This document shows, piece after piece, positions 1 through 8,199 of a DNA stretch of 32,097 bases. A program made the position numbers and the translations under genes. This DNA comes from Crocinitomicaceae bacterium. Lineage in GTDB: Bacteria > Bacteroidota > Bacteroidia > Flavobacteriales_D > Crocinitomicaceae. The notes under the pieces were generated by a model that was not told the origin of the DNA, did no database searches, and was given only the letters and a program-made list of their open reading frames with translations. The number at the start of each line of letters is the position of its first letter. Position 1 is the stretch's first letter. Location: positions 1 through 32,097 of the forward strand of contig JAKVAR010000141.1 of NCBI GenBank assembly GCA_022447585.1, given 5' to 3'.

Positions 1-345
1 AAGTTTCTTTTTCCAGGAGCCAGGAAAGGCAATAATGAAAATACTGAAGATTGAAAAGAGCTTAAATCCATTGCATTGATCACCAATTTTAAGGCCCATG
101 TCATTTCCACCTTCCATGATTAATACCACCATATCACTTTCAATATCAATATAAGTCAGCATTCCAAAAAATCCCATTAACTCATGTGTGAGCCATACAA
201 TATTTAGGTTGAGGTAATAATCCCAATCTGTATAAGGTTTGATGAGCAAGTAATAAACTACGAGCCAAATCAAATAAAGTCCACCTGCTTTAAGAATGAA
301 TTTTACGACTGGATTCTTGAAATTAAGCTTCTCCAAGTCTATCAA
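1..345 (-). CDS. Exosortase-family transpeptidase, N-terminal part (runs off window)
   Basis: The 115 visible residues are hydrophobic, with membrane segments near residues 17-35 and 97-108. They contain the exosortase/archaeosortase signature around the catalytic cysteine (G-D-Q-C-N-G, Cys at residue 91) followed by an F-x-I-I-A-F-P-G membrane stretch. The catalytic Arg and His lie beyond the window edge. Exosortases are inner-membrane cysteine enzymes that cut C-terminal PEP-CTERM-like tails and pass the protein to an acceptor. There is no ATG before the conserved core. The likely start is TTG at 345, or TTG at 336, about 10 bases after the stop of the small substrate gene, in the same reading frame and probably translationally coupled. 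The PID-CTERM-like neighbour suggests the Bacteroidetes XrtX-type branch, but that assignment is from memory. Confidence 0.8.
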   Translation of the reverse strand, partial: MIDLEKLNFKNPVVKFILKAGGLYLIWLVVYYLLIKPYTDWDYYLNLNIVWLTHELMGFFGMLTYIDIESDMVVLIMEGGNDMGLKIGDQCNGFKLFSIFSIFIIAFPGSWKKKL

Positions 346-354
346 ATAAGATTG

Positions 355-606
355 TTAGGCGTTTTTACCGTTGTACAATTTACGTATACCTAAAAACGCG
401 CCTGCAGCGATAAGGAATCCAAGTCCTCCATCAATTGGAATACAAGGAGGCTCCCAACAAGGAGGTGTGGTACCAGTAGATCCACCTCCTGAACCTGGAG
501 GTCCTCCAACAGGCGGCTGAGCCAATACCTCTGACATTGTACAAAGCGTAAAGAACAATGTCAAACCGCATCTATACAATAAGGGATATAATCTCTCTTT
601 CATCAT
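355..606 (-). CDS. Small PID-CTERM-like exosortase substrate
   Basis: This is an 83-residue protein with three visible parts. An N-terminal signal peptide ends near V-L-A-Q (about residue 29). A Gly/Pro-rich stretch of roughly 30 residues contains the C-W-E-P-P-C pair. A C-terminal sorting tail has P-I-D-G-G, one hydrophobic helix (G-F-L-I-A-A-G-A-F-L-G) and a basic end (R-K-L-Y-N-G-K). This tripartite motif-helix-basic tail is the layout of exosortase substrates, and PIDGG fits the PID-CTERM class of Bacteroidetes. The putative enzyme lies immediately downstream. Translation may start at either of two consecutive ATG codons. After both cleavages only about 30 residues would remain, so the mature product is a peptide of unknown role. 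The sorting-tail call is strong; the function is unknown. Confidence 0.8.
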   Translation of the reverse strand: MMKERLYPLLYRCGLTLFFTLCTMSEVLAQPPVGGPPGSGGGSTGTTPPCWEPPCIPIDGGLGFLIAAGAFLGIRKLYNGKNA

Positions 607-624
607 TTCTTAACGAATTCGGGG

Positions 625-3600
625 CTAAAGTACGATTTTTTTACTAATTGTCTCAACTCCATTTGAAAGAGTGATGATATATACACCGCTGAATTTCTCA
701 GGAAGCATTAGAGTTGTAGTTCCAACATTGATCACTTCGGTAGTATTAAATCCTACTTCTTGACCCATTGTATTATAAAGGGCAATGTTGGTAATTCCTA
801 GTTCATCAGTAGTATTAATTTCGATAACATTTGCAACTTGTGAAATTGTAGTTGTTCCACCGCCAGTTGAACCATCTTCAGTAATTATTAACTCATTTAT
901 TTCATATTCAGAGTTGGAAAGCACAAGTGTAAATCTGTTTTCTTCAGTAACATCGCTGTAGAACGTATAGTAATCTTCTACTTTTAAATCAACAGACTCG
1001 CCTTTTACTTTGTCAATAAGATAAACGTATCTGTAATCTTCTAAATTGTAGATGTTTTCGGCTTCGATAGTGTAATAACCAGCGGTTTTGATTTTTGTAT
1101 TTAATTCGAATGACTTATCTCTGAAGTCTTTCTTGAAATAATTCTTTCTTATTAAGTTCTCACCATCGATGAAAGAAATCGTCGATCCTGGTGTGTCGTC
1201 AAAATCAAGGTTAGGTAAGTCAACCATGTCATCGTATCCATCAGAAGTTCCGAAATCAGCAACTAAAGAAGCAACACAGAAATAAGTAGATTCTTCCGTT
1301 CTAAGAACTAATTTCATTGGCTCATCACTGTCTGAAGCTCTGTAAAATTCAGCTGTATTTCCAGTTTTTGAATTTTGGTTGAAAGTAATAAATCCACCAG
1401 TACCTCTATAAGCCCAGAATCCTTGACCCGTTGCGATTAATCCGCCAGCCAAAGAAGGTATACTTGTACTTTCGTCTGAACCATCATACCATTGATATAC
1501 TCCACTTCCTGCATCATAGATATAGAAATAATCAGACATATTCGTTAGAACCGCTTCAGAAAATAAAACTGGAGAAGCAAAAGGGTTGCCCTTAATTTCC
1601 CAACGGTTATCAGTAAAAGAACAAACCCCTGCACCTGAATTTAAAGTACCTGTAGTTTCAATCGTTCCTCCGGCCCATGACGACAAATCATTACCGACGA
1701 ATACTTCAAAACCATCACCATTTGAAATTGGCATAGCATAATCCGTTACATCGTGAAAGTTATCACTGTAATACTGTCGTATCGAGTAAAAACATCCTGA
1801 GCCGCCTGTCGCACATCCATCAGGAAAGCCATCACCGGATATAGGGAAAGTAGCATTCCACATAGATAATGAACCGTTAGTTATCGGAAATGCTAGATTT
1901 CTCCAATCAGCAGAACCGGCTGGAATATTTCTTCTAACTGTAACATTTCCATCGATCACGAAACCAGGAGTCATTTCACCAACTCGGCCACCTGTACTTG
2001 ATCCGGTAGAGTTTATGACGAAAGATGATGTTGATTCAATTTCTAATGTTCCCATCATAGGTTCTAATGTACCGTTGATGATATACTCAGCTTCGTGAAA
2101 AATAACAGGATCAACTCCAGAAGAATTTATTACAAGGTTGTTGATGTTAACCGTTTCTCCACCAGCATCCCAATACTGCCCACCAGAACCTACAAATGCA
2201 ACAGTACCATCAGTCATATCAACTGTGCCAATTTGATCGATATAAGAATAGATGTCTAATTGATTATCAGCAGAAATTTCTAATACACCATTATTTTCAA
2301 TAAATAGAGAGAAAGCCGAGCCATCAACATCGAGATCTACTGTGTTAAACGCTTTAATTGTCACATTGTCTGAAGGACCCGGAATACATGTGCAATTCCA
2401 AGTATCTTCATCACTCCATGGTCCAGTGGTAACAGATTCTATGTCTAAAATTTCTTCTTGACCAGCAACTGTAATAAAATCCCCATCAGATAAATTCGTT
2501 GTTACACTCACTTGACCACCTGCATAGGCAGCAACTAGAACAGTGGCGTCTGAAAAGTCTCCATCATCATCAACCAAGACTCTGTAAGACGAAGAATTGG
2601 CAAAATCATCAGCACCTGATAGGTTAAAAGTTAAAGTCACATCACCAACATCAGCTGCATCCGTTTCATCAATTCTCCATGTCCTGGTGAATCTGTGGTG
2701 CGTTGCAGAAATAGAAGCCGGTAAATCCGCGTTAGTTCTTTCTGATAAATCGAAATCAGTATGAGCAGCAAGTAAATACTCACCTGAAGTCATCGCGGTC
2801 GGTGCGGAAATCTCAAGAACACCCTTTCCTTGCGCGGTTGTCTGAGAGCTCGTTCCGTCATTTCCAATTCCTATTAATTCAATATTGTGCGTTGCCTCCC
2901 AGGCATAACGGTCTGTTGCAATAGCTAATCCATACTTAGCTCCCAAGTAATTCTCTATCATGATGCGTTCAAGGTCTGAAACACTTGAGTTCATGACAAT
3001 TACTTCAGCTATAAATCCATCCAAGTTATAGTTTCCGGTATATTCTGGAAACGGAGGAATGATAGCACCGAGATACGTTGTTTCATGTGTTGTAGGTGCA
3101 GTATATGTTACATTCTTATTTTGTTGAAGTGAACCTAATTCATACACACGAGAATTTGAACTAGTGATGTGCGCAGACATAAATGAAGCTGTATTTCCTG
3201 CTGTAAATCTTACAAACTGTATCGAGGGAGAATAATGTGCCGTAATTAATCTGTTATTAGGCGCATTGCAATAAGTTCTCCATTTTTGAGCTTCAGAAGC
3301 ATATTTTGAATCAATTAGCATTTGATTCTTTAAATTAACTCTTTCGTAAACAATGAAATAGGTTAAGTCGGTACCTTCTAAATTGCTGATCGATGTCCCT
3401 TCTAAGAAATCATCCACACCATCAAATGCCATAACCGGCAAACCATTTAAACCGTCCGCATCAAAAACTGGCTGAGAAGTACCTGAAGTCTGTCCAAAAT
3501 GATTTCCATTACCTGAGAAATCAGTTGCAGAACTAATTGAGGCACCATCTGCTAATCCCATTGCATGAGGATCAAGCCAAATAATAGTGTTTGTGCTTGA

Positions 3601-3687
3601 GCCTACGCCGGCAGGACCTGTTTGAGCGATTAAACCGCCTGAAATAGTTACAATTACAAGCAGGAGAAGGGAAAATATTTTTTTCAT
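625..3687 (-). CDS. Secreted LamG-like protein with T9SS type A C-terminal sorting domain
   Basis: The product is 1020 residues when started at the ATG at 3687, which begins a clear signal peptide (M-K-K-I-F then a hydrophobic core, cleavage near L-I-A-Q, residue 22). The frame stays open upstream to 3915, but that stretch crosses the promoter and the start of the divergent kinase gene. Residues about 35-250 resemble a concanavalin/LamG jelly roll (W-L-D-P, D-x-S-G-N-G-N-H, F-D-G-V-D-D). Next comes a beta-rich region typical of large Bacteroidetes surface proteins (DUF8202-like, E-N-Y-L-x-x-K-Y-G-L), then beta-strand-rich sequence. The last ~75 residues form a T9SS type A sorting domain (Y-N-T-M-G-Q-E-V ... 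G-V-Y-I-I-T-L ... K-K-I-V-L). It is probably exported through the outer membrane as an adhesin or cell-surface protein; the ligand is unknown. Only 18 bases separate it from the downstream substrate gene. Confidence 0.88.
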   Translation of the reverse strand: MKKIFSLLLLVIVTISGGLIAQTGPAGVGSSTNTIIWLDPHAMGLADGASISSATDFSGNGNHFGQTSGTSQPVFDADGLNGLPVMAFDGVDDFLEGTSISNLEGTDLTYFIVYERVNLKNQMLIDSKYASEAQKWRTYCNAPNNRLITAHYSPSIQFVRFTAGNTASFMSAHITSSNSRVYELGSLQQNKNVTYTAPTTHETTYLGAIIPPFPEYTGNYNLDGFIAEVIVMNSSVSDLERIMIENYLGAKYGLAIATDRYAWEATHNIELIGIGNDGTSSQTTAQGKGVLEISAPTAMTSGEYLLAAHTDFDLSERTNADLPASISATHHRFTRTWRIDETDAADVGDVTLTFNLSGADDFANSSSYRVLVDDDGDFSDATVLVAAYAGGQVSVTTNLSDGDFITVAGQEEILDIESVTTGPWSDEDTWNCTCIPGPSDNVTIKAFNTVDLDVDGSAFSLFIENNGVLEISADNQLDIYSYIDQIGTVDMTDGTVAFVGSGGQYWDAGGETVNINNLVINSSGVDPVIFHEAEYIINGTLEPMMGTLEIESTSSFVINSTGSSTGGRVGEMTPGFVIDGNVTVRRNIPAGSADWRNLAFPITNGSLSMWNATFPISGDGFPDGCATGGSGCFYSIRQYYSDNFHDVTDYAMPISNGDGFEVFVGNDLSSWAGGTIETTGTLNSGAGVCSFTDNRWEIKGNPFASPVLFSEAVLTNMSDYFYIYDAGSGVYQWYDGSDESTSIPSLAGGLIATGQGFWAYRGTGGFITFNQNSKTGNTAEFYRASDSDEPMKLVLRTEESTYFCVASLVADFGTSDGYDDMVDLPNLDFDDTPGSTISFIDGENLIRKNYFKKDFRDKSFELNTKIKTAGYYTIEAENIYNLEDYRYVYLIDKVKGESVDLKVEDYYTFYSDVTEENRFTLVLSNSEYEINELIITEDGSTGGGTTTISQVANVIEINTTDELGITNIALYNTMGQEVGFNTTEVINVGTTTLMLPEKFSGVYIITLSNGVETISKKIVL

Positions 3688-3711
3688 TTTTTCACAAGTT
3701 CGTGTATCTAA

Positions 3712-3742
3712 CAAACGTACAAAAAAAAAAGAGGTTGTCCAA
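3712..3742 (-). promoter_or_regulatory. Bacteroidetes-type promoter (TTG-N20-TACGTTTG) with a T10 tract in the spacer
   Basis: On the minus strand the -33 box TTG (3742-3740) is followed after exactly 20 bases by TACGTTTG (3719-3712). This matches the Bacteroidetes sigma-ABfr consensus TTG-N19..21-TAnnTTTG. Transcription would begin about 20 bases before the ATG at 3687. The spacer contains ten consecutive T residues (A10 at 3721-3730 on the plus strand). Confidence 0.7.
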
Positions 3743-3829
3743 GTATTTGAAAGTTGATTTTCGACTGTTTGGTAACAATTCACGTTAGCACTCGTAAACC
3801 GGATAAAATATTTAAAGCTCGACTTAGTA

Positions 3830-6181
3830 ATGTCCAAACAATCCACATCAAATAAACTCATTGAATTAAAGGACTTAAAAGTTATCCTAAAGCTTCTGCG
3901 TAAAAACCTAATCATTCTTGTTTTGATTCCAGTCTTTGCTTACTTGGCAGGATATGTTTACTCCTATCGCCTTAATGATATTTTTGGGGCTAGGGCTCAG
4001 GTATTGTTGAAATCAGATGACACCTATGATTATCAGGATCCGATCTACAAAGGTCTAGGGGCTTACGGGATGTTTATGGATGTTCGTAATCAAATTCGAA
4101 TTCTGCAATCACGTGACTTGATTGGTGAGGTGGTTGACAAGATAGAAGTAGATGTATCTTATTTTATTGCTGGTAGAATGCGAAAAAAAGAAGTTTTTGG
4201 GACATTGCCTTTTAACGCTAGCGCAGAAATATATAACCCATCAGTAATTTACGAAAACCCAATAAAGGTCAAGGTGCTTGATGTAGATAATTACATTGTA
4301 AGTTATCTCAATAATGGAGTAGAAAGTACATATAATGCTCAGTTCGAGAATGAGTTGGAAACGCCAGAGTTGAGGCTTGTTTTATCTAAAAATTATTCCT
4401 TTGCCCCTGAGAATATTAACAGAATTATTGATCCTGATTACGAGATAGTGTTTAGGTCTAGAAATTCTTTAATACACCATTTTCAGAGTAATATGTCGAT
4501 TGAAAATATTGAATATACCAGTATTCTTGATGTAAGAGTGAATGATGATATCGCCATGAGGGCTAAGGTGTTTTTAGATACTTTGTGCGCTGTTTTTTCT
4601 GACTATTCTCAACGTAGTCAGCTTGAAATAAATCAAAATACCCTGGATAATATAGATAAACAAATAGGTGAAGTTCAGAAAATTCTGATAGCGATAGAAA
4701 ATGACCTCATAAGCTATAAGGATAGTGCCGATATCATTAATTTAAAGATGGAGGAAGATGCTTATTTTGAAAACTTTGTAAGATTCACAGAGTCAAGCAG
4801 ATTGCTTAGGATGAAGTTGAGTTCGGTAACTTCATTAGAGGAATACCTAAAAACATCAAGTGATGAAACTCCTTTGCCACCTGACGACTTCTTAATAGAA
4901 GGAGACAAGTATATTCAAACAAAAATGGAGGAGTATTATGAGCTCCAAACAAAAATTCTGGATCAGGAACATTCAGTTCAACCGAATCACCCTTCTATTG
5001 TTGATGCTCGATCATCTTTAGCGGTCATAAGAAAAGATCTTTCAGGATATTTGAAAAGTTTAAAAACTGTATTGTACGATCAAATAACTGAGAATAATAA
5101 ATTGGTTGGAGAATATAAGTCTGATGTTCAGGGTATACCGAGATCAATGCAAGGAGTCGATAACATTAAGAGAGAACTTGATGTAAATAATAAAATGTAC
5201 TTGTTTTTGCTAGAAAAGAAGACAAACACGCTCATAGCAAGAGCAGGTATTATTCCGCAGGTTGAAATTGTAGAGTCTGCTCAACCCATAGGTTTAGTAG
5301 GTCCAGATAAAAAGAGAATAAATTTCTTGTTCTTCATTGGAGGGATAATTTTTGCTTTTGCCATAGCAATTATACGCATGTTGTTCTTTGAAAGGATTGA
5401 ACAAATAGATGAATTAGAAGATGTTGCAGTTTTCCCAGTACTAGCTGGAATACCACATGTCAAAAGTTACGAGTCTCCTCTAATTGCATTGGATTTGCCA
5501 AAGTCTCCAGTTACAGAGAGCTTCAGATCCTTAAAAACCAAATTAAATTACTTCGGTGAAAATAAGGGGTTAAAAAAGATATTAGTTTCCTCATTTTTTC
5601 CAGGAGAGGGAAAGACATTCACCTCTTCCAATTTGTCAATTATTTTAGCTAAATCTGATAAAAAAGTTTTGCTAGTAGATTTTGACTTGCACAAGCCTAA
5701 AATTCATAAGTCTTTTGAATTGATTAATGAGTTTGGGTTATCTCATTATTTGATTGGTGAAAAGGAATTAGAAGATGTCATCCAGAAAAACGTACACGGT
5801 AATCTTGACATTATCTCTGCAGGGGTAATACCTCCGAATCCTGCTGATTTAATCTCTAAAAAGGAGCTGCAGGATCTTATTTCTTATTGTGAAGAGAACT
5901 ATGACTTTTTGATATTTGACACACCTCCTTTTGGTATTTTGAATGATGGGATCGATCTTGCCGCTAATGTTGACGTGTTCCTTGCTGTAATGAATACCAA
6001 AGTAGCTAGAAAACAAGGTGTAGAAGTTGTGGAAAAAATGATTTCTCAGGAAGGTGTGAAATCAGCGTTGATTCTTAATGGTGTTAAACAGTCTAGGTTC
6101 GGTTACTATTACAACAAGTACTCGTACAATTATTCTTACCGATACTCATACAATTCGTCATATTCAAACGATGAAAACTAG
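3830..6181 (+). CDS. wzc: Wzc-type polysaccharide co-polymerase / BY-tyrosine kinase
   Basis: This 783-residue protein has the full Wzc architecture. It has an N-terminal Wzz-like region with a first membrane helix (about residues 26-45) and a long periplasmic, largely helical domain. The second helix (about 499-520) leads into a cytoplasmic BY-kinase domain. There, Walker A is F-P-G-E-G-K-T-F (about 587-595), Walker A' is V-L-L-V-D-F-D-L-H-K-P (about 612-622) and Walker B is F-L-I-F-D-T-P-P (about 694-701). The tail from about residue 758 holds ten tyrosines in Y-x-Y repeats, the usual autophosphorylation cluster. Wzc kinases control export and chain length of capsules and exopolysaccharides by cycles of phosphorylation. 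The Arg usual in the Walker A' D-x-D-x-R-x-P context is His here. It is the first plus-strand gene of the locus. No Wza exporter or phosphatase is visible. Confidence 0.9.
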   Translation: MSKQSTSNKLIELKDLKVILKLLRKNLIILVLIPVFAYLAGYVYSYRLNDIFGARAQVLLKSDDTYDYQDPIYKGLGAYGMFMDVRNQIRILQSRDLIGEVVDKIEVDVSYFIAGRMRKKEVFGTLPFNASAEIYNPSVIYENPIKVKVLDVDNYIVSYLNNGVESTYNAQFENELETPELRLVLSKNYSFAPENINRIIDPDYEIVFRSRNSLIHHFQSNMSIENIEYTSILDVRVNDDIAMRAKVFLDTLCAVFSDYSQRSQLEINQNTLDNIDKQIGEVQKILIAIENDLISYKDSADIINLKMEEDAYFENFVRFTESSRLLRMKLSSVTSLEEYLKTSSDETPLPPDDFLIEGDKYIQTKMEEYYELQTKILDQEHSVQPNHPSIVDARSSLAVIRKDLSGYLKSLKTVLYDQITENNKLVGEYKSDVQGIPRSMQGVDNIKRELDVNNKMYLFLLEKKTNTLIARAGIIPQVEIVESAQPIGLVGPDKKRINFLFFIGGIIFAFAIAIIRMLFFERIEQIDELEDVAVFPVLAGIPHVKSYESPLIALDLPKSPVTESFRSLKTKLNYFGENKGLKKILVSSFFPGEGKTFTSSNLSIILAKSDKKVLLVDFDLHKPKIHKSFELINEFGLSHYLIGEKELEDVIQKNVHGNLDIISAGVIPPNPADLISKKELQDLISYCEENYDFLIFDTPPFGILNDGIDLAANVDVFLAVMNTKVARKQGVEVVEKMISQEGVKSALILNGVKQSRFGYYYNKYSYNYSYRYSYNSSYSNDEN

Positions 6182-7008
6182 CCTTTTATAAAGAATACGT
6201 TGTCAAGGTAATCTTCGGGAAACTCCTTGTGATTGACTTCTTTCAGTCCTTGAGGCCAACTTTTTGGTAGGAAAGCTTTAAATCCTAGGTTTTCTAGAAA
6301 CTCAAAAACTTCTTTGGTGCTAGACTTGGCTGCCTTTAAATGTTGTTCGATAACTTCGGCCACAATTATGCAAGATTTTGATTTTTTTAGAGTGGTTTCT
6401 GCACCACGAAGGGCCTCCATTTCTGCACCTTCAATGTCAATTTTAATGAGGTCAATTTCGGAAATATTATTTTGGGTGCAATAATTATCGATGGTAGTAA
6501 TTTTGATTGTTTCACTTCCCTCATTATTAAAATCATTCTCATACAATGAGGCGCCAGATTTTTTAGCGCCAAATTTTATATCTAGTTCTTCATTTTTGGA
6601 ACCCACTCCGAGCTGATTTGCCACGATTGAATTAAAACTGTTTAAGGTTATGTTATTCTTGAAAATTTCAAAATTATAGGTCAATGGCTCGAATGAATGT
6701 ATTTGGGCATTAGGGTATAGTTTGGCTAGGTTCAAGCTATATAATCCAATATTTGCTCCACAGTCAAAAATTACTGGAGAGCGTTTTTTAAGTTTCTTTC
6801 TAATATGCTGGAAGGTATTCTTTTCAGGGATATCATAGAGATAAATATTCCGCATTAGATATTGGTCAAAATGGAGCTCGAATTTGACACTTAGTGAGTT
6901 TGTGTAAATCAGGTTTTTATCAGGAAACTTAATGGACTTAGCAAAGGTTGATTTCCCAATTGACAACGGCGATTTTCGTAAGTATGTTAATTTAAGTGAC
7001 AAAGACAA
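6178..7008 (-). CDS. FkbM-family SAM-dependent methyltransferase
   Basis: The 276-residue product has a Rossmann SAM-binding motif (F-D-C-G-A-N-I-G-L-Y, residues 81-90), the acidic ribose-binding loop F-E-P (106-108) and the FkbM catalytic-region signature I-K-I-D-I-E-G-A-E (about 188-196). FkbM proteins O-methylate sugars and are common in polysaccharide loci, so methylation of a glycan residue is the likely role. The start is TTG at 7008 (TTG at 7002 is also possible). An ATG at 6855 would cut away the N-terminal strand region the family normally has. It lies antisense between the kinase and the next plus-strand gene. Its stop codon shares the palindrome CTAG (6178-6181) with the kinase stop, and only 25 bases separate its start from the divergent start at 7034. 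Confidence 0.85.
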   Translation of the reverse strand: MSLSLKLTYLRKSPLSIGKSTFAKSIKFPDKNLIYTNSLSVKFELHFDQYLMRNIYLYDIPEKNTFQHIRKKLKKRSPVIFDCGANIGLYSLNLAKLYPNAQIHSFEPLTYNFEIFKNNITLNSFNSIVANQLGVGSKNEELDIKFGAKKSGASLYENDFNNEGSETIKITTIDNYCTQNNISEIDLIKIDIEGAEMEALRGAETTLKKSKSCIIVAEVIEQHLKAAKSSTKEVFEFLENLGFKAFLPKSWPQGLKEVNHKEFPEDYLDNVFFIKG

Positions 7009-7033
7009 AATGTTTTAAATTCGTGACAATATT

Positions 7034-8152
7034 ATGAAAAAAATCCTCGTCGGTACTAAGAGTAATGACTATCTATCTAAAAGAAATTTTAGTGGTTTAC
7101 CTTTTGCAGCAAGGGTTGTTTTTAAAAAATGTTTTGATCTATTTAAAATTAAAAGCTTTATACGATTCAAGTTTTTTCGCAAGTCAGAACCCAATGAGCT
7201 GTTTAGTTTCAAGGATTTTGGACTGAATAGGGTGGACCTGTATCACTTTTTCTCAGTCACCTATTATGGTAAGAAACCATGGGTGGTCACTTCAAGTGTT
7301 CCCGTTCCTAGATGGAATAAATTTGAGAAAAAAGGACTCACATTGTTGAGCAGATCAAATTGTAAGGCAATTATTCTCCTAAGTGAAAATTGCAAATTAA
7401 AACAAGAAGAATACTTTGAGAAATTTCAATTTGATGGAACCGAAATCAGAGGAAAAACTATCGTACTTCCTCCGAGTCAAGAAGTTTTAGTTCAGGATTT
7501 AAGCATGAAGCCAAAAAACAAGCTTGTTTTTATTATTGTTGGCCATCAAATTTTAATCAAAGGAGGATTGGAACTTGTAAGAGCATTTAGAAAGTTAAGT
7601 GAAGAAGGAATTAGCAATTTTGAGTTAAGAATAATTTCTCGTCTGGACAAGTCAGGTTTTTTAGATTATCCAGAAAGCTCTGACCACATTAATGAAATTA
7701 AAACAGAAATAAAAGAGAGAGAATATATTAAGTATTGGAAAATGCTCCCTAACACTGATGTTCTGGAATTAATTAAAACTTCTAGTGTTGCACTGTTACC
7801 TTCTTATGCTGATTCTTACGGATATTCGGTTCTAGAAGCGCAGGCCTGTGGATGTCCTGTCATCACAACAAATACCTCAGCGTTACCTGAGATTAATGAT
7901 AATGAAATGGGCTGGACAATAGAAGTGCCTCTTTCAAAAAATGGTAGACCAAATGTTTATAGCCCAGAAGCCAGACTTGAGTTTTCAAACGTACTTGAAA
8001 AAGGTCTTTACACTACTCTAAAACAGATTCTTGAAAAACCTGAGGTCATTAACGATAAAGGTTTGAATTCGTTGAAAAATATAAAACTAAATCATTCTCC
8101 GGAAGAACGGGCTAATAAACTATACTACATCTATTGCGATGCGATGAAATAA
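7034..8152 (+). CDS. Glycosyltransferase family 4-like (GT-B fold)
   Basis: This is a 372-residue protein without a signal peptide. The C-terminal half has the GT4 donor-binding pattern D-S-Y-G-Y-S-V-L-E-A-Q-A-C-G-C-P-V-I-T-T (about 262-281), preceded by P-S-Y-A. In it Asp replaces the first Glu of the usual E-x7-E pair. A V-G-H-Q-x-L-I-K-G-G segment (about 173-184) marks the start of the C-terminal Rossmann domain. The N-terminal acceptor domain is diverged and its substrate cannot be predicted. It is a cytoplasmic enzyme that probably adds one sugar to the growing lipid-linked chain. Its promoter would have to lie inside the antisense methyltransferase gene, because only 25 bases separate the two starts. 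Confidence 0.8.
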   Translation: MKKILVGTKSNDYLSKRNFSGLPFAARVVFKKCFDLFKIKSFIRFKFFRKSEPNELFSFKDFGLNRVDLYHFFSVTYYGKKPWVVTSSVPVPRWNKFEKKGLTLLSRSNCKAIILLSENCKLKQEEYFEKFQFDGTEIRGKTIVLPPSQEVLVQDLSMKPKNKLVFIIVGHQILIKGGLELVRAFRKLSEEGISNFELRIISRLDKSGFLDYPESSDHINEIKTEIKEREYIKYWKMLPNTDVLELIKTSSVALLPSYADSYGYSVLEAQACGCPVITTNTSALPEINDNEMGWTIEVPLSKNGRPNVYSPEARLEFSNVLEKGLYTTLKQILEKPEVINDKGLNSLKNIKLNHSPEERANKLYYIYCDAMK

Positions 8153-8199
8153 TCCTAATTTAGTCAACGCATAACTTAATTGAAACCTTACTTATCAAT

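Noticed and set aside
3688..3915. Upstream in-frame extension of the 1020-residue T9SS protein (76 more codons)
   Set aside because: It would place the signal peptide internally, read through the promoter at 3712-3742 and overlap the divergent wzc start. ATG 3687 is followed by a normal signal peptide.
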